Positions 34,901 through 42,308 of a DNA stretch of 45,082 bases are shown here, in pieces. Both the position numbers and the translations under genes were made by a program. Source of the DNA: Mnemiopsis leidyi (lineage: Eukaryota > Ctenophora > Tentaculata > Lobata > Bolinopsidae); assembly GCA_000226015.1 (NCBI GenBank), contig JH153190.1, positions 32,058 through 77,139 of the forward strand, given 5' to 3'. The notes under the pieces were generated by a model. It did not search any database and was not told where the DNA came from. It worked only from the letters and a program-made list of their open reading frames with translations. Positions within the stretch are counted from its first letter, which is position 1. Every line of letters starts with the position of its first letter.

Positions 34901-37017
34901 CTTCTCCGACTTCACCCTCTCTCCTCACCCTGTCGATCCTCTGGTCGAGTCATTCTTCTCCTTCAACGACGAGAGTCCGAGTTCCTACGAGCTGTTGATG
35001 AGCTTTACCTACCCGGAAGTATCCCTGCAGGAGGAAGAGTCTGAAGGAGAGATCTCCCACTCCTGGTTACACCTGACCTCCTCTCTCACCTCCACCTGGA
35101 GCAGCATGGAGACCCTCTACGACACCACCCCTTCAGAGATCGAGCAGGAGAACTTTCTGGAACATCTCCGGAACACCCGACATCCCGGCAGACTGTACCA
35201 GGTGATGAACTCCGGGGGAGGTGAGCTCAACTCTCGACCTCAGATCTACGGCTCAACTACTCAGAAGATTACCAGCAAGAAGAACATTGTGACAAAGATC
35301 AGGTCCTTGGTTAACAGATTGAGGAAGTAGAAATCCAGTTTGCTTACTATTGGTTTTGTTTTATAGAACCATTTTTCTTGATATAGTATTGACTTATTAC
35401 AATTCAAACTTTTGACAACCAAACATGTGTAAATGATCTGCCTATTTTTATAATTTAAATCTCGTCAACGGCTAAATATCATAGCTACGGCCCAGACAAA
35501 TACTGAAGACTAGAATTAGTGCTTAATTCTACACTTCTTTTATAACATTTTGTTCATTTGGATTTATCATGCGCGAAAGGGAGAACGTGTACCCTTGACT
35601 CCTGTATCAGTCACGGAATATCTAACAAATCATTTGGCCAAGAAAACCATTAGGCTTATGTGGAAACAATAACTGCAGAGCAAAAAAAGCGAAAGATAAT
35701 GACATGTTAATTTAAACATTGTCGAATGGCTCTTGCAATGTTTACGAAATGAATACAGTTGCCAAGGTTACTTGGCACATCCTGGCATCAAACCCCTGCT
35801 GAAAAACCTTCAACTGTCATGACGTAAGATGCAAATGATTTATATTGCTCTAACCTTGTTACTAACCATCTCCTCCTTATAACGTCCCACCACACGAAAT
35901 TTTGGAGCCTCAGGTTTAAAGATAGAGGCCCGAATCAAAGACATGTAATTTTTACAAAAGTTCGCATTATATATGTTTAGATATGCCTCAATAATTTCAG
36001 CAACGATTTTCAGGATCCTTCTCACAGCTTTACAGGAAATGTAATTTAACAATTATTTGATACAGTATCAAAATTTTGGCACGTTCGCTTTCTCCCTTTC
36101 TGCTAAAGTTCTTGTCTGCTGTTAAATTAAGAAAACCCATCAGTAAATGTTACAACGGAGTATCTATCAAGTTTACAATAACACTAAATCTACCTTAACT
36201 TCCTCATCCATCTTCATGATCTTTTTGATTCTTGCCAAAGGCAACTCTTGTGTCTTGAAATCTTGCTGAAAATAGAATATTAGTTGAGTAACCCTTTGAG
36301 GTAATTGCGTGACCCTTATCACAGAACTGGTTTCAGACATGGTAGTCGTGATCTGACCTTGCCAGCCTTCATGCCTTTAACTATTGACTTATCAAGTTTC
36401 AGTAGCATAAGTAGTGTTCGAAAACATGCTCTGATCTGTGCCGAAGTAGAGTTCGAAAAGGCATCTTTTATTTGACAGACCTAAGTTGAACCAGTACTCA
36501 GTCCCTTTCTGAGCTAGCTAGTGTGCCTCAATACCATTTGGTGTGTGTCTGCCTTTGTTTGTTTCTTGATATATCATTACTGTAAGGTTGGAGACTGGGT
36601 GCAGTAATGCCCCAGAGGGTTTGCAACATCATGGATGCTGACTAAGCTTGGCTGATCCTCTCCAACTAGATTATTTTTCAAGTTTATTCAACTCAGTCAC
36701 ATCATCACTTGGAAATGAAGGTGGACCCTTTGGTGCACGTAAGCAATAAGCAATGACGATTGGATATTGAGTTAGGATCAGTTGGTCCGCTTTCCCAGCT
36801 AAACCTTTTGTACAGTAGAATATTAGGATAAAGAGGACCTTAAAACGTAGAAGGGGCCCAAAAACGAATATGACCAATGCAACTCATTGTATTCTAGTTT
36901 GTTATACAATTTAAAACTTACAACAGTATTTATTTCTTCGTTGACAGTATTCCAAAAGCTAGCCAACTTCTGCTGGGCATCTGTAGACCCCGTAGAGCTG
37001 TATAATCCCGTATCCAT
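28807..37017 (-). CDS. NFYC: NF-YC, CCAAT-binding factor subunit (gene span, ten coding exons)
   Basis: Ten minus-strand exons join in frame to a 288-residue protein: nuclear transcription factor Y subunit gamma, which pairs with NF-YB through a histone fold and recruits NF-YA to CCAAT boxes. Residues 13-26 contain [10 protein letters not shown]. The histone fold at about 38-120 contains [53 protein letters not shown] and [20 protein letters not shown], closely matching the animal family. The Q/N/S/T-rich C-terminal half (127-288), with a polyQ run in exon 9, corresponds to the activation domain. Introns range from about 300 to 2,200 bp. The start ATG at 37017 gives an N-terminus of family length. 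An intronless gene lies antisense in the intron between exons 2 and 3. Confidence 0.96.
29819..30370. mobile_element. Element bounded by inverted G/C homopolymers (552 bp)
   Basis: An 11-base G run (29819-29829) faces a 12-base C run (30359-30370), so both ends read G11-12 inward. Behind each run the sequence is partly similar in inverted orientation: GCTTTTCCCGCT then GGCCGC on the left, GCTTTCTGCCGCT then AAGCGGC on the right. AGCGG/CCGCT motifs recur inside. I take it as a non-autonomous inverted-repeat element in the last intron of NF-YC. No target duplication is evident, so its class is unknown. Confidence 0.45.
30477..30543 (-). CDS. NFYC: NF-YC exon 9, polyglutamine, NAGNAG acceptor
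   Basis: Encodes DTNNNPQ8-LYNMTTL. The acceptor is the tandem CAGCAG: use of the first starts the exon at 30543 (Thr-Asp at the junction), use of the second at 30540 (Asn), differing by one residue. Donor CTAAG|GTTATT leaves two bases that rejoin exon 10 in frame. The CAG/CAA tract is also a length-variable repeat candidate. Confidence 0.78.
30708..30743 (-). CDS. NFYC: NF-YC exon 8, 36-nt microexon
   Basis: Encodes [12 protein letters not shown] with split codons at both ends (phase 1 in, phase 1 out). Acceptor TTTCAG, donor ACAA|GTAAGT. At 36 nt, skipping it keeps the frame, so it could be alternatively spliced. Confidence 0.75.
31001..31067 (-). CDS. NFYC: NF-YC exon 7
   Basis: Residues 193-214 plus one base, [20 protein letters not shown] then NA. 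The QxxxxxQVMQTxGLQ pattern fits the glutamine-rich activation region. Acceptor TTTCAG, donor GCAG|GTATTT. Confidence 0.85.
31671..31742 (-). CDS. NFYC: NF-YC exon 6
   Basis: Residues 169-192, [20 protein letters not shown] then LNLS. Acceptor TTTCAG, donor TCT|GTAAGT. Confidence 0.85.
32324..32449 (-). CDS. NFYC: NF-YC exon 5
   Basis: Residues 127-168, from [20 protein letters not shown] into a Ser/Thr/Gln-rich stretch. Acceptor ATGCAG, donor CAG|GTTTGT; phase 0 at both ends. Confidence 0.9.
32688..32783 (-). CDS. NFYC: NF-YC exon 4
   Basis: Residues 95-126, [20 protein letters not shown] then [12 protein letters not shown], the end of the histone fold with the NF-YA-contacting C-terminal helix. 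Acceptor TTTCAG, donor CAG|GTTTGT. Confidence 0.97.
33879..33992 (-). CDS. NFYC: NF-YC exon 3
   Basis: Residues 57-94, [20 protein letters not shown] then [18 protein letters not shown]: the long central helix of the histone fold. Acceptor CGCAG, donor CAG|GTGGGT; phase 0 at both ends. The open frame seen on the other strand here is a shadow. Confidence 0.97.
34391..34518 (+). promoter_or_regulatory. Cluster of four CACGTG E-boxes
   Basis: CACGTG at 34391-34396, 34449-34454, 34490-34495 and 34513-34518; three sit in the full palindrome TCACGTGA and one in GTCACGTGTT, with additional CACGT half sites between. This is the preferred site of USF and MiT/TFE-type bHLH-zip factors. It lies about 90-220 bp upstream of the TATA box of the intronless gene, so it is probably its proximal promoter. 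Confidence 0.65.
34610..34617 (+). promoter_or_regulatory. TATA box of the intronless gene
   Basis: TATATAAA, 129 bp upstream of the ATG, predicting transcription start near 34640 and a 5' UTR of about 105 nt. Confidence 0.75.
34671..34718 (+). repeat. 18-bp tandem repeat in the 5' UTR
   Basis: CAGCTACAGTTCCTTCTA twice, then a 12-base partial copy, about 30 bp before the start codon. It makes the leader pyrimidine-rich and free of upstream ATGs. Confidence 0.85.
34746..35330 (+). CDS. Intronless gene for a 194-residue protein of unknown function
   Basis: A single open frame starts at an ATG in strong context (CCCACCATGTCC), with a TATA box and clustered E-boxes upstream. The coding sequence is much richer in C and G (many third-position C/G) than anything around it, which argues for selection and high expression. 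The N-terminal third is His/Ser/Pro-rich ([20 protein letters not shown]). The middle is Ser/Phe-rich and acidic (QEEESEGE). The C-terminus is a basic amphipathic stretch ([17 protein letters not shown]). There is no signal peptide, membrane segment or zinc site. I do not recognise the family. An unspliced gene with a compact TATA promoter fits an inducible, early-response type; that is inference. It lies antisense inside NF-YC. Confidence 0.85.
   Translation: MSLFESYHMMGDPAGFHHYISQPSDDVVHVRMLNHSSTCSRTPPSLPNTSIFFSDFTLSPHPVDPLVESFFSFNDESPSSYELLMSFTYPEVSLQEEESEGEISHSWLHLTSSLTSTWSSMETLYDTTPSEIEQENFLEHLRNTRHPGRLYQVMNSGGGELNSRPQIYGSTTQKITSKKNIVTKIRSLVNRLRK
35331..36193. other. NF-YC intron 2 flank, no gene
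   Basis: Between the intronless gene and NF-YC exon 2. AT-rich; the minus-strand open frame at 35840-36052 has no support. I found no clear AATAAA for the intronless gene. Confidence 0.5.
36194..36265 (-). CDS. NFYC: NF-YC exon 2
   Basis: Residues 33-56, [20 protein letters not shown] then EEVK: the first helix of the histone fold. Acceptor TTTTCAG, donor AAG|GTAGAT; phase 0 at both ends. Confidence 0.96.
36922..37017 (-). CDS. NFYC: NF-YC exon 1
   Basis: Residues 1-32, [20 protein letters not shown] then [12 protein letters not shown]. Donor ACTGTT|GTAAGT. The frame stays open only about ten codons further upstream, so this ATG is the first available. Confidence 0.9.
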
Positions 37018-37543
37018 GCTAGATGAGTTCAAAGAGAAGCTCTTCAAAATATTTCTTGGTCACAGTTAAACCATTTTGCTATGAAATATTTGATCATTAT
37101 GAACAAATCTAATAATTGTTTGAAGATGATATCATATAAGGTCAGAATGCTAAATTGAACAGAAAATTTACAGAATTTCACAGAGGGAACTTGAGGATAG
37201 TTTGTATCACACCCATGTACCAACCAGACTTATGCACATGGAACGGACTGCAGTCACCTATTTCTGATGAACTTAATGAATAAGTACATAAAAACACTTG
37301 TCCCTCATCACATATATGATTATACTCATGTTTAAGCAAGCTACTGACTAAGTTTAAAAAAGGATATGTCTTTTGCTGTCCATAGATAAGTCTCAGATCA
37401 TGAAGATGATATTTTCATTAAAACAAAAGAAAGCAGAAATGAAATTTACAAAGTGGTAAGCACTATTGTTGACAAAAGTTTCACTGTCTGGGTCATAAAA
37501 GGGACTTTTTTCTCAGGTGAGTCAATTTTTGGGAAATAGTTAC
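37018..37543. promoter_or_regulatory. Divergent intergenic region
   Basis: About 525 bp between the NF-YC start codon (leftward) and the possible small membrane-protein frame (rightward). It should hold the NF-YC promoter or a 5' UTR intron. No TATA box or strong motif was recognised. Confidence 0.4.
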
Positions 37544-37753
37544 ATGATTTTAAACTATTTCAACGCAACAAATACAACAAAATCAATGAGGATACTTTGT
37601 GATGGACGTATGGAAAACTGTTTAAAGGAGTTGTGGGGGGAGTTGATAGACATAAAAAGATACGAGTTAGTTATTTTAGTAGCAGTTTTAATACTTTTTT
37701 TTATTAAAATCTTTCAAATCAGTCAATCACATAAAAATTTACACAATGAATAA
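37544..37753 (+). CDS. Possible single-pass membrane microprotein, 69 residues
   Basis: From the ATG at 37544: MILNYFNATNTTKSMRILCD with two N-glycosylation sequons (NAT, NTT), then GRMENCLKELWGELIDIKRY, a membrane helix (ELVILVAVLILFFIKIF) at about 41-57 and a short polar tail. The order of glycosylation sites, helix and a lysine-flanked tail fits an N-out, C-in topology. The frame is also open upstream to a CAG at 37516, so it might be a last exon instead. Family not recognised. Confidence 0.3.
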   Translation: MILNYFNATNTTKSMRILCDGRMENCLKELWGELIDIKRYELVILVAVLILFFIKIFQISQSHKNLHNE

Positions 37754-38085
37754 ATAAAATTTAAAACAAACTCCGACTCAACTAGTTGTGTGTAATCCAA
37801 AGACCTGAGGGACACCAGAACACAGATATTGAGAGCAGAAGCAACTCCTGTACAAGCATGGGCCCTTAGTAGTTAAAATAAATTTGAAATTTCAACACTA
37901 CTATTATACAAATAATTTGAGTGTGAGTTTACTCAAAGTTATGTGTATCACTCGCTTCACTCAGAAATTATAAACATGTGTTAATCGCCGTCAGCTACTT
38001 CAAGGAGTCTGAAGTCTTCCAGTCTCCTGATATGGTTTTCTAACTTTTATAGGAGAACAGAAGTTATAGTAATTAAAAGTATCCA

Positions 38086-38245
38086 GCTCTATCTAACCCT
38101 ACACAATCCTCAACTGTAACACTTCAGAAAAATTTAACTCTTAGCAATGCCCTGAAACAACAGCAGGAAGAAGAAGAAATTGCCTCCCAGTGGCTCAAAT
38201 ATCCAACAACTATCAGGACTCCAGAGAATATATATGTGGAAGAGT
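38086..38245 (+). CDS. Possible terminal exon of an unidentified plus-strand gene
   Basis: After a weak acceptor (TATCCAG) the frame reads LSNPTQSSTVTLQKNLTLSN, ALKQQQEEEEIASQWLKYPT and TIRTPENIYVEE then stop. The charged, low-hydrophobicity composition looks more like protein than chance. No upstream exon was found and the family is unknown. Confidence 0.22.
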
Positions 38246-38745
38246 AGACATGTGAGCTTATACACACTGAACAAAGATCCTATTACTGCCCTAGCAGTTA
38301 TCAATAGATAACCTCTGACCTTGCTGCATAACAACAACGACAGGAACACTTACTTCTGAATCCTGTATGCAAGCTGAGGGGGGCAGGGGCCGGGGAAAGA
38401 TGACCAACATTTTTGAACATTTGGCTTATAAGTAAGTAAGTAAGTAATAATTATGACATAACATCATCACATATTATATCTAATTAAAATTTCAAAGCAC
38501 TCAATGGAAAAAAATAGGAAAACCTAAAACTTCCCATCCACATTTAATAAATAACTAGAAAAAATAGAAATGTTAGCTATACTTTCCAGTAGAACTAAGA
38601 TTGATAAAGCGTTTTTTTGCAACAAAGGGATGGGACAAAAGATATTCATTATGTTTCTCTTTGTTAATAACATAATTTGGCCCTTCGACTCTTCCTACAA
38701 CTTCACTTGACACATTCCAATAATGAAGAACATTAACTTCATTTT

Positions 38746-38790
38746 TAGAGATCCTCTCTTTCTTAAAACTCTCTTTCTTAAAACTCTCTT
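38746..38790. repeat. 15-bp tandem repeat, three copies
   Basis: CTCTCTTTCTTAAAA-type units head to tail. Confidence 0.75.
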
Positions 38791-39134
38791 ATGTCCAGGT
38801 GACAAGGGTCAAATTTTAGATATTACCACGGTGCTCTGCAGTCAACATTTTGACCGTGACAAAGGCAAAAATCCAAATTTTTCATATATATGGTCAAGAA
38901 GAAATCATAATCAGTGCCCCATAAGCCTTGTTTCTTACTTCATATAAGTTCTGCCACTGCCTCCCTAAAAACTCTGACGACCATTGTTAATATATGTTTC
39001 ACTTTTAGATTTTTCAAGTCCTGAAATTTTAGATGTCAATGAGCATAAGATTACACACCTTTTGAATTCCCTTAATTAACCTAATGCCCTTAATATTGAG
39101 AACCCCCCTTCAGTTCCTTTATTTTTATTTTATA

Positions 39135-39300
39135 CAGTCATCCCCCGATTTACCGGGCTTTTCGGAGGAAAGCAAAAATGCACGATAAATCAGTTGTCAT
39201 GGTGTTACCCGACTCGGAGCTTGCTGCTCTCCTGGCGAACGTTAAACGGATATCATCTCGTCAATAAATCAGGGGACCTGGTAAATCAGAAGTGCCATTT
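39135..39300. mobile_element. Tigger/pogo-like terminal fragment
   Basis: It begins CAGTCATCCCCCGATTTACC directly after TA, which resembles the CAG-starting ends and TA target of pogo/Tigger elements. A related GGGGACCTGGTAAATCAG block lies on the right. A family 1 element has inserted into it (39194-39264). No transposase was seen. Assignment is by remembered terminal pattern only. Confidence 0.35.
39194..39264 (-). mobile_element. Short inverted-repeat element, family 1, copy e (reverse)
   Basis: A 71-bp reverse-orientation copy: TTGTCATGGTGTTACCCGAC at one end, GGATATCATCTCGTCAA at the other. It is flanked by an exact 8-bp duplication, TAAATCAG, at 39186-39193 and 39265-39272, and inserted in the Tigger-like fragment. 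Confidence 0.88.
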
Positions 39301-39633
39301 GGGGCCCATATTCTGCAGTAAAGGAATAGCTAAGGACTAAGGAATAAGTCTATGATCTACTTCAAGGGCGAAATCAGGACAAAGACCCTGTCAATCCTGA
39401 TCCAGCAGCAAAACATTCAAAGAGACAAAGGATGCACAACGTCAACAAAGAATGACTAGCCTGGCCTGGTGTTGTAAAGCCTGCTGCCGCATTGCTACAA
39501 TGAAACATGATGCTAAGAACGACTAAGTTTCACATTAATTGCCTAACTAAGACTAAGAGTAGAATACTAAAATTTCTCCGCTGGGTACTACTTACAAAAA
39601 CAAATGAGAATCTGCTTCACGATCACTGTACAG

Positions 39634-39885
39634 CTACAAGGACTGATCCGATTTTTTGGTAGAGAGTGTGAGCCGAGCCGTAGAATCCTCTGATAGCGGT
39701 TTCAAAGGCGGCTCTCCACAAAAGATAACCTCTGTTGACTGCTCTAGCCGAAAGTACCCTACTTCCTGCTGGTCTTGTACGATACAAACATATTTAAAGA
39801 ACGAACTTTGCAGTTTGCTCCTGCTTATTGGCTTTTTTACTTTTAGCGGTGAACAATAACATTTAAGAATTGCACTCGGGTCACC
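39634..39885 (-). pseudogene. 86-codon open frame interrupted by a short element
   Basis: The minus-strand frame from GDPSAILKCYCSPLKVKKPI through FFKYVCIVQDQQEVGYFRLE to STKKSDQSL ends at 39634. The family 2 element at 39886-39980 separates it from an ATG at 39997-39995. Element plus one 8-bp duplication is 103 bp, so the insertion shifts the frame, and translation from that ATG stops inside the element. Without the insertion the ATG would be in frame (MVIGDPSA). No family is recognised and no partner exons were found, so it may also be part of the surrounding mobile-element mosaic. Confidence 0.3.
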
Positions 39886-39980
39886 TTTGTAGGTTGATAA
39901 CCTACTGTCGCGGCCATCACGCGCTGACACGCATTTCTGGCCTGGCGAAGAAATTCTAGACGCGCATCGCCGGCCGTTGA
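39886..39980 (+). mobile_element. Short inverted-repeat element, family 2, copy B
   Basis: A 95-bp copy, TTTGTAGGTTGATAACCTAC to GGCCGTTGA, nearly identical to copy A 36 kb away. It is flanked by the exact duplication GGGTCACC (39878-39885 and 39981-39988); the next base could extend it to 9 bp. Confidence 0.88.
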
Positions 39981-40034
39981 GGGTCACCTATTACCATGAT
40001 CTAATATTGTTGATATTGTACAGCAGCGCGCACC

Positions 40035-40106
40035 TTACCTGGGGACCTCAGGCTACGGAGGGAAACGTAGAGGGAAACGTAGAGAGAGCCGCGCATCGCC
40101 CGGTAA
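40035..40106 (+). mobile_element. Short inverted-repeat element, family 3, copy A
   Basis: A 72-bp element with terminal inverted repeats TTACCTGGG and GCCCGGTAA, containing GGGAAACGTAGA twice. It is flanked by the exact 8-bp duplication CGCGCACC at 40027-40034 and 40107-40114. Confidence 0.85.
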
Positions 40107-40223
40107 CGCGCACCCTCCCGTTATTTTATTCTCCGTCATTTTATTTTTGCTTCGAATGAGGGTCCGACAAAGTCAAACGACGTCTTTTGTGTCTATATAC
40201 CGTTTTTTGTGATTGGAACAATC

Positions 40224-40314
40224 TTTGTAGGCTTACAATTCCTACCGTCATCGCTTCGCGCGCGTCACACCTGCTCCACGATTCAAAGAATCGTGGACGC
40301 GCATCGCCCGTTAA
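40224..40314 (+). mobile_element. Short inverted-repeat element, family 2, copy C
   Basis: A 91-bp copy with diverged hairpins: GTAGG-CTTACAATT-CCTAC at the left and CCACGATTC-AAA-GAATCGTGG in the middle, ending GCGCATCGCCCGTTAA. It is flanked by the exact 8-bp duplication GAACAATC at 40216-40223 and 40315-40322. The hairpins keep pairing although their sequence differs from copy A, as if structure is conserved. Confidence 0.85.
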
Positions 40315-40395
40315 GAACAATCTTAAATAAGTAAATTTTGACAACAAAATGTAACATAACAGTTGCCTTAAAAATACTGGAACTGTCAGCCAATA

Positions 40396-40460
40396 TTGCC
40401 TGGGGACCTCAGGCTAATTGTTGCTAAACGTAGAGAGAGCCGCGCATGATCGCCCGGTAA
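40396..40460 (+). mobile_element. Short inverted-repeat element, family 3, copy B
   Basis: A 65-bp copy, TTGCCTGGGGACCTCAGGCT to ATCGCCCGGTAA. The flanks AGCCAATA (40388-40395) and AGCGAATA (40461-40468) match at 7 of 8 bases. Confidence 0.8.
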
Positions 40461-40888
40461 AGCGAATAGAGTGTAGAGCTAAAGATTAAAATAGAATGAC
40501 GCGCGGAAGGATGCGCGCTGCTGTACAATGTGGCTCGCGCGCTTCCTATTGGTACGCACATATGACATAGGTGCGAGTTTTTGCGTCGCACACCCATCCT
40601 AATTTCGCGCTAAGCTTAAGCTCGCTCAGGGAACTACGTGTTTAGCACATTCGGAGGTCAGAGGTGCTCTAACCAAAGCCTTTTTGCGCGCGTCTAGCTG
40701 CGTACTAACGCGCGTAAGCACCTGGTTAGGTGAAAATTAAAAAGTAAATACCTGACTCTCGCAGCTCAAAGCTGAACGCAGCTATGATAAGACATGCAGT
40801 CTTGTCTGACTTCGTCCGACCCTCCTTGGAATAAAATGACAGGAGGGTGCGCGCTGCCGTACAAATGCAGTCGGGCGTAAACACGGAG
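40461..40888. other. CpG-rich mosaic without a gene
   Basis: Many GCGCGC motifs and a duplicated TGCGCGCTGC(T/C)GTACAA block (near 40513-40529 and 40851-40866; a further copy near 40021-40033 in reverse). Probably remnants of other elements. Confidence 0.45.
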
Positions 40889-40968
40889 TTGACGAGATGA
40901 TATCCGTCTAACTTTTTAACGAAACGCCAGGAGAGCAGCAAGCTGCGAGTCGGGTAACACCTCTACAA
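40889..40968 (+). mobile_element. Short inverted-repeat element, family 1, copy f
   Basis: An 80-bp copy, TTGACGAGATGATATCCGTC to GGGTAACACCTCTACAA, flanked by the exact 8-bp duplication ACACGGAG at 40881-40888 and 40969-40976. Confidence 0.9.
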
Positions 40969-41198
40969 ACACGGAGGCAAGAGGGGAATTTCTGCAATCC
41001 GAAACGCTCATGCCACACGCACAACGCAACCATTTTGTCTGATTTTATATTTATAGCGAATTATTCCAGTCTCGCATTAAAAAAGACTATATAAGGTCCT
41101 CACAAGTAGGCCAGTCCCAGCTTAGACACCTGAATATACGTCCTCGATACGTTAGTAGTGCATTGGAACCTGAAAAGTAAGCAAGGTCCTCTTTCTTT

Positions 41199-41275
41199 TT
41201 GACGAGATTATATCCGTCTAACGTTTTAAAGAAACGTTCAGCTTTAGCTGCGTGAGTCGGGTATCACCGCGACAA
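41199..41275 (+). mobile_element. Short inverted-repeat element, family 1, copy g
   Basis: A 77-bp copy, TTGACGAGATTATATCCGTC to GGGTATCACCGCGACAA, of the same subtype as copy a. It is flanked by the exact 8-bp duplication CTTTCTTT at 41191-41198 and 41276-41283. Confidence 0.9.
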
Positions 41276-41283
41276 CTTTCTTT

Positions 41284-42110
41284 TTTGGAATGTGAAAAAG
41301 TAAAGCAATAGTAGCTGTTAAACTTAAAGTGACGTCAACGTTCTCAAATAATTAGTCTAAAGTGAACATCACAACAGTCAACTTGAAAACAATATACATA
41401 AACATGCGAGCGTATTTTGAACCTATGAATTAGTACACTAAGAGTAAGAGTAACACCACTACAAGTAAAACTAATAGTTCCACTCTGCGTTCTCCCCTCA
41501 AATTAATCTAGCCCAAGATTATCCAGCATCACTTTCTCGTGAAAATAATTGTTTTCGTTAAATCAAATATTCAAACTGATTAAAACAGGGTATTATGACT
41601 TCCTCAACCATTTTAATATTTTTCTGATGAATTAACCTTCGTTCAAGTAAAGAACTGCCAGTTCCATTAACAATTAAATTTTGCTAGGATATTCTGAAGA
41701 TCTAAGACTCTGTAGATTAAAAGTAATAAACGTTGCCTTATTATTTTTCGATAATCTAATCCTTATGTCATCTGAAATGTATGGGCAATATCATAACGAA
41801 TAACTTAAGCTGACAACATTTAATGATTTATAAGGTAATAATTAACAGTTTTTACTGCCAGTGCCACTTGAAGAATGATCTTCGAAATTGACATGTCCAT
41901 CATTTGCATTAAAATCATATTTGATCAATAAATATCTGGGGCCCAAATATATGAGTCAGGACTTAAACCAGTTTCCATGTTATTACGCCGACATTCGATT
42001 TAAATTTAAATTCATGATTCAATGCTAAAAAAGAAGAAACATTAACATTGTTGAGGGAACCAGTTACACAAACTTAAGTGATAAGATCTTCCTATCCGGT
42101 AGACTTTCAG
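41284..42110. other. AT-rich intergenic stretch
   Basis: Downstream flank of the thioesterase gene. No open frame, repeat or motif worth reporting. Confidence 0.5.
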
Positions 42111-42117
42111 TTTCGCT

Positions 42118-42178
42118 TTCAGACTGAGAGTTTCAGACTGAGAGTTTCAGACTGAGAGTTTCAGACTGAGAGTTTCAG
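42118..42178. repeat. 14-bp tandem repeat, about four copies
   Basis: CAGACTGAGAGTTT units head to tail, 130 bp beyond the end of the thioesterase coding region and possibly within its 3' UTR. Confidence 0.85.
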
Positions 42179-42308
42179 ATGAGAAACAATTAGCACGAAA
42201 ACACAGGATATTTCTATAAGAGTAGACACACAGAAAATGTTAGTTTCTTCCTCCCTAGACACACACACAGTGCAGGTAGTTCAACAGGAGGATGTTTGCT
42301 TTAACTAA

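Noticed and set aside
39634-39987. Reading the full 117-codon frame as one native gene
   Set aside because: Its first 34 codons are the family 2 element plus target duplication, so only the part from 39885 down can be original.
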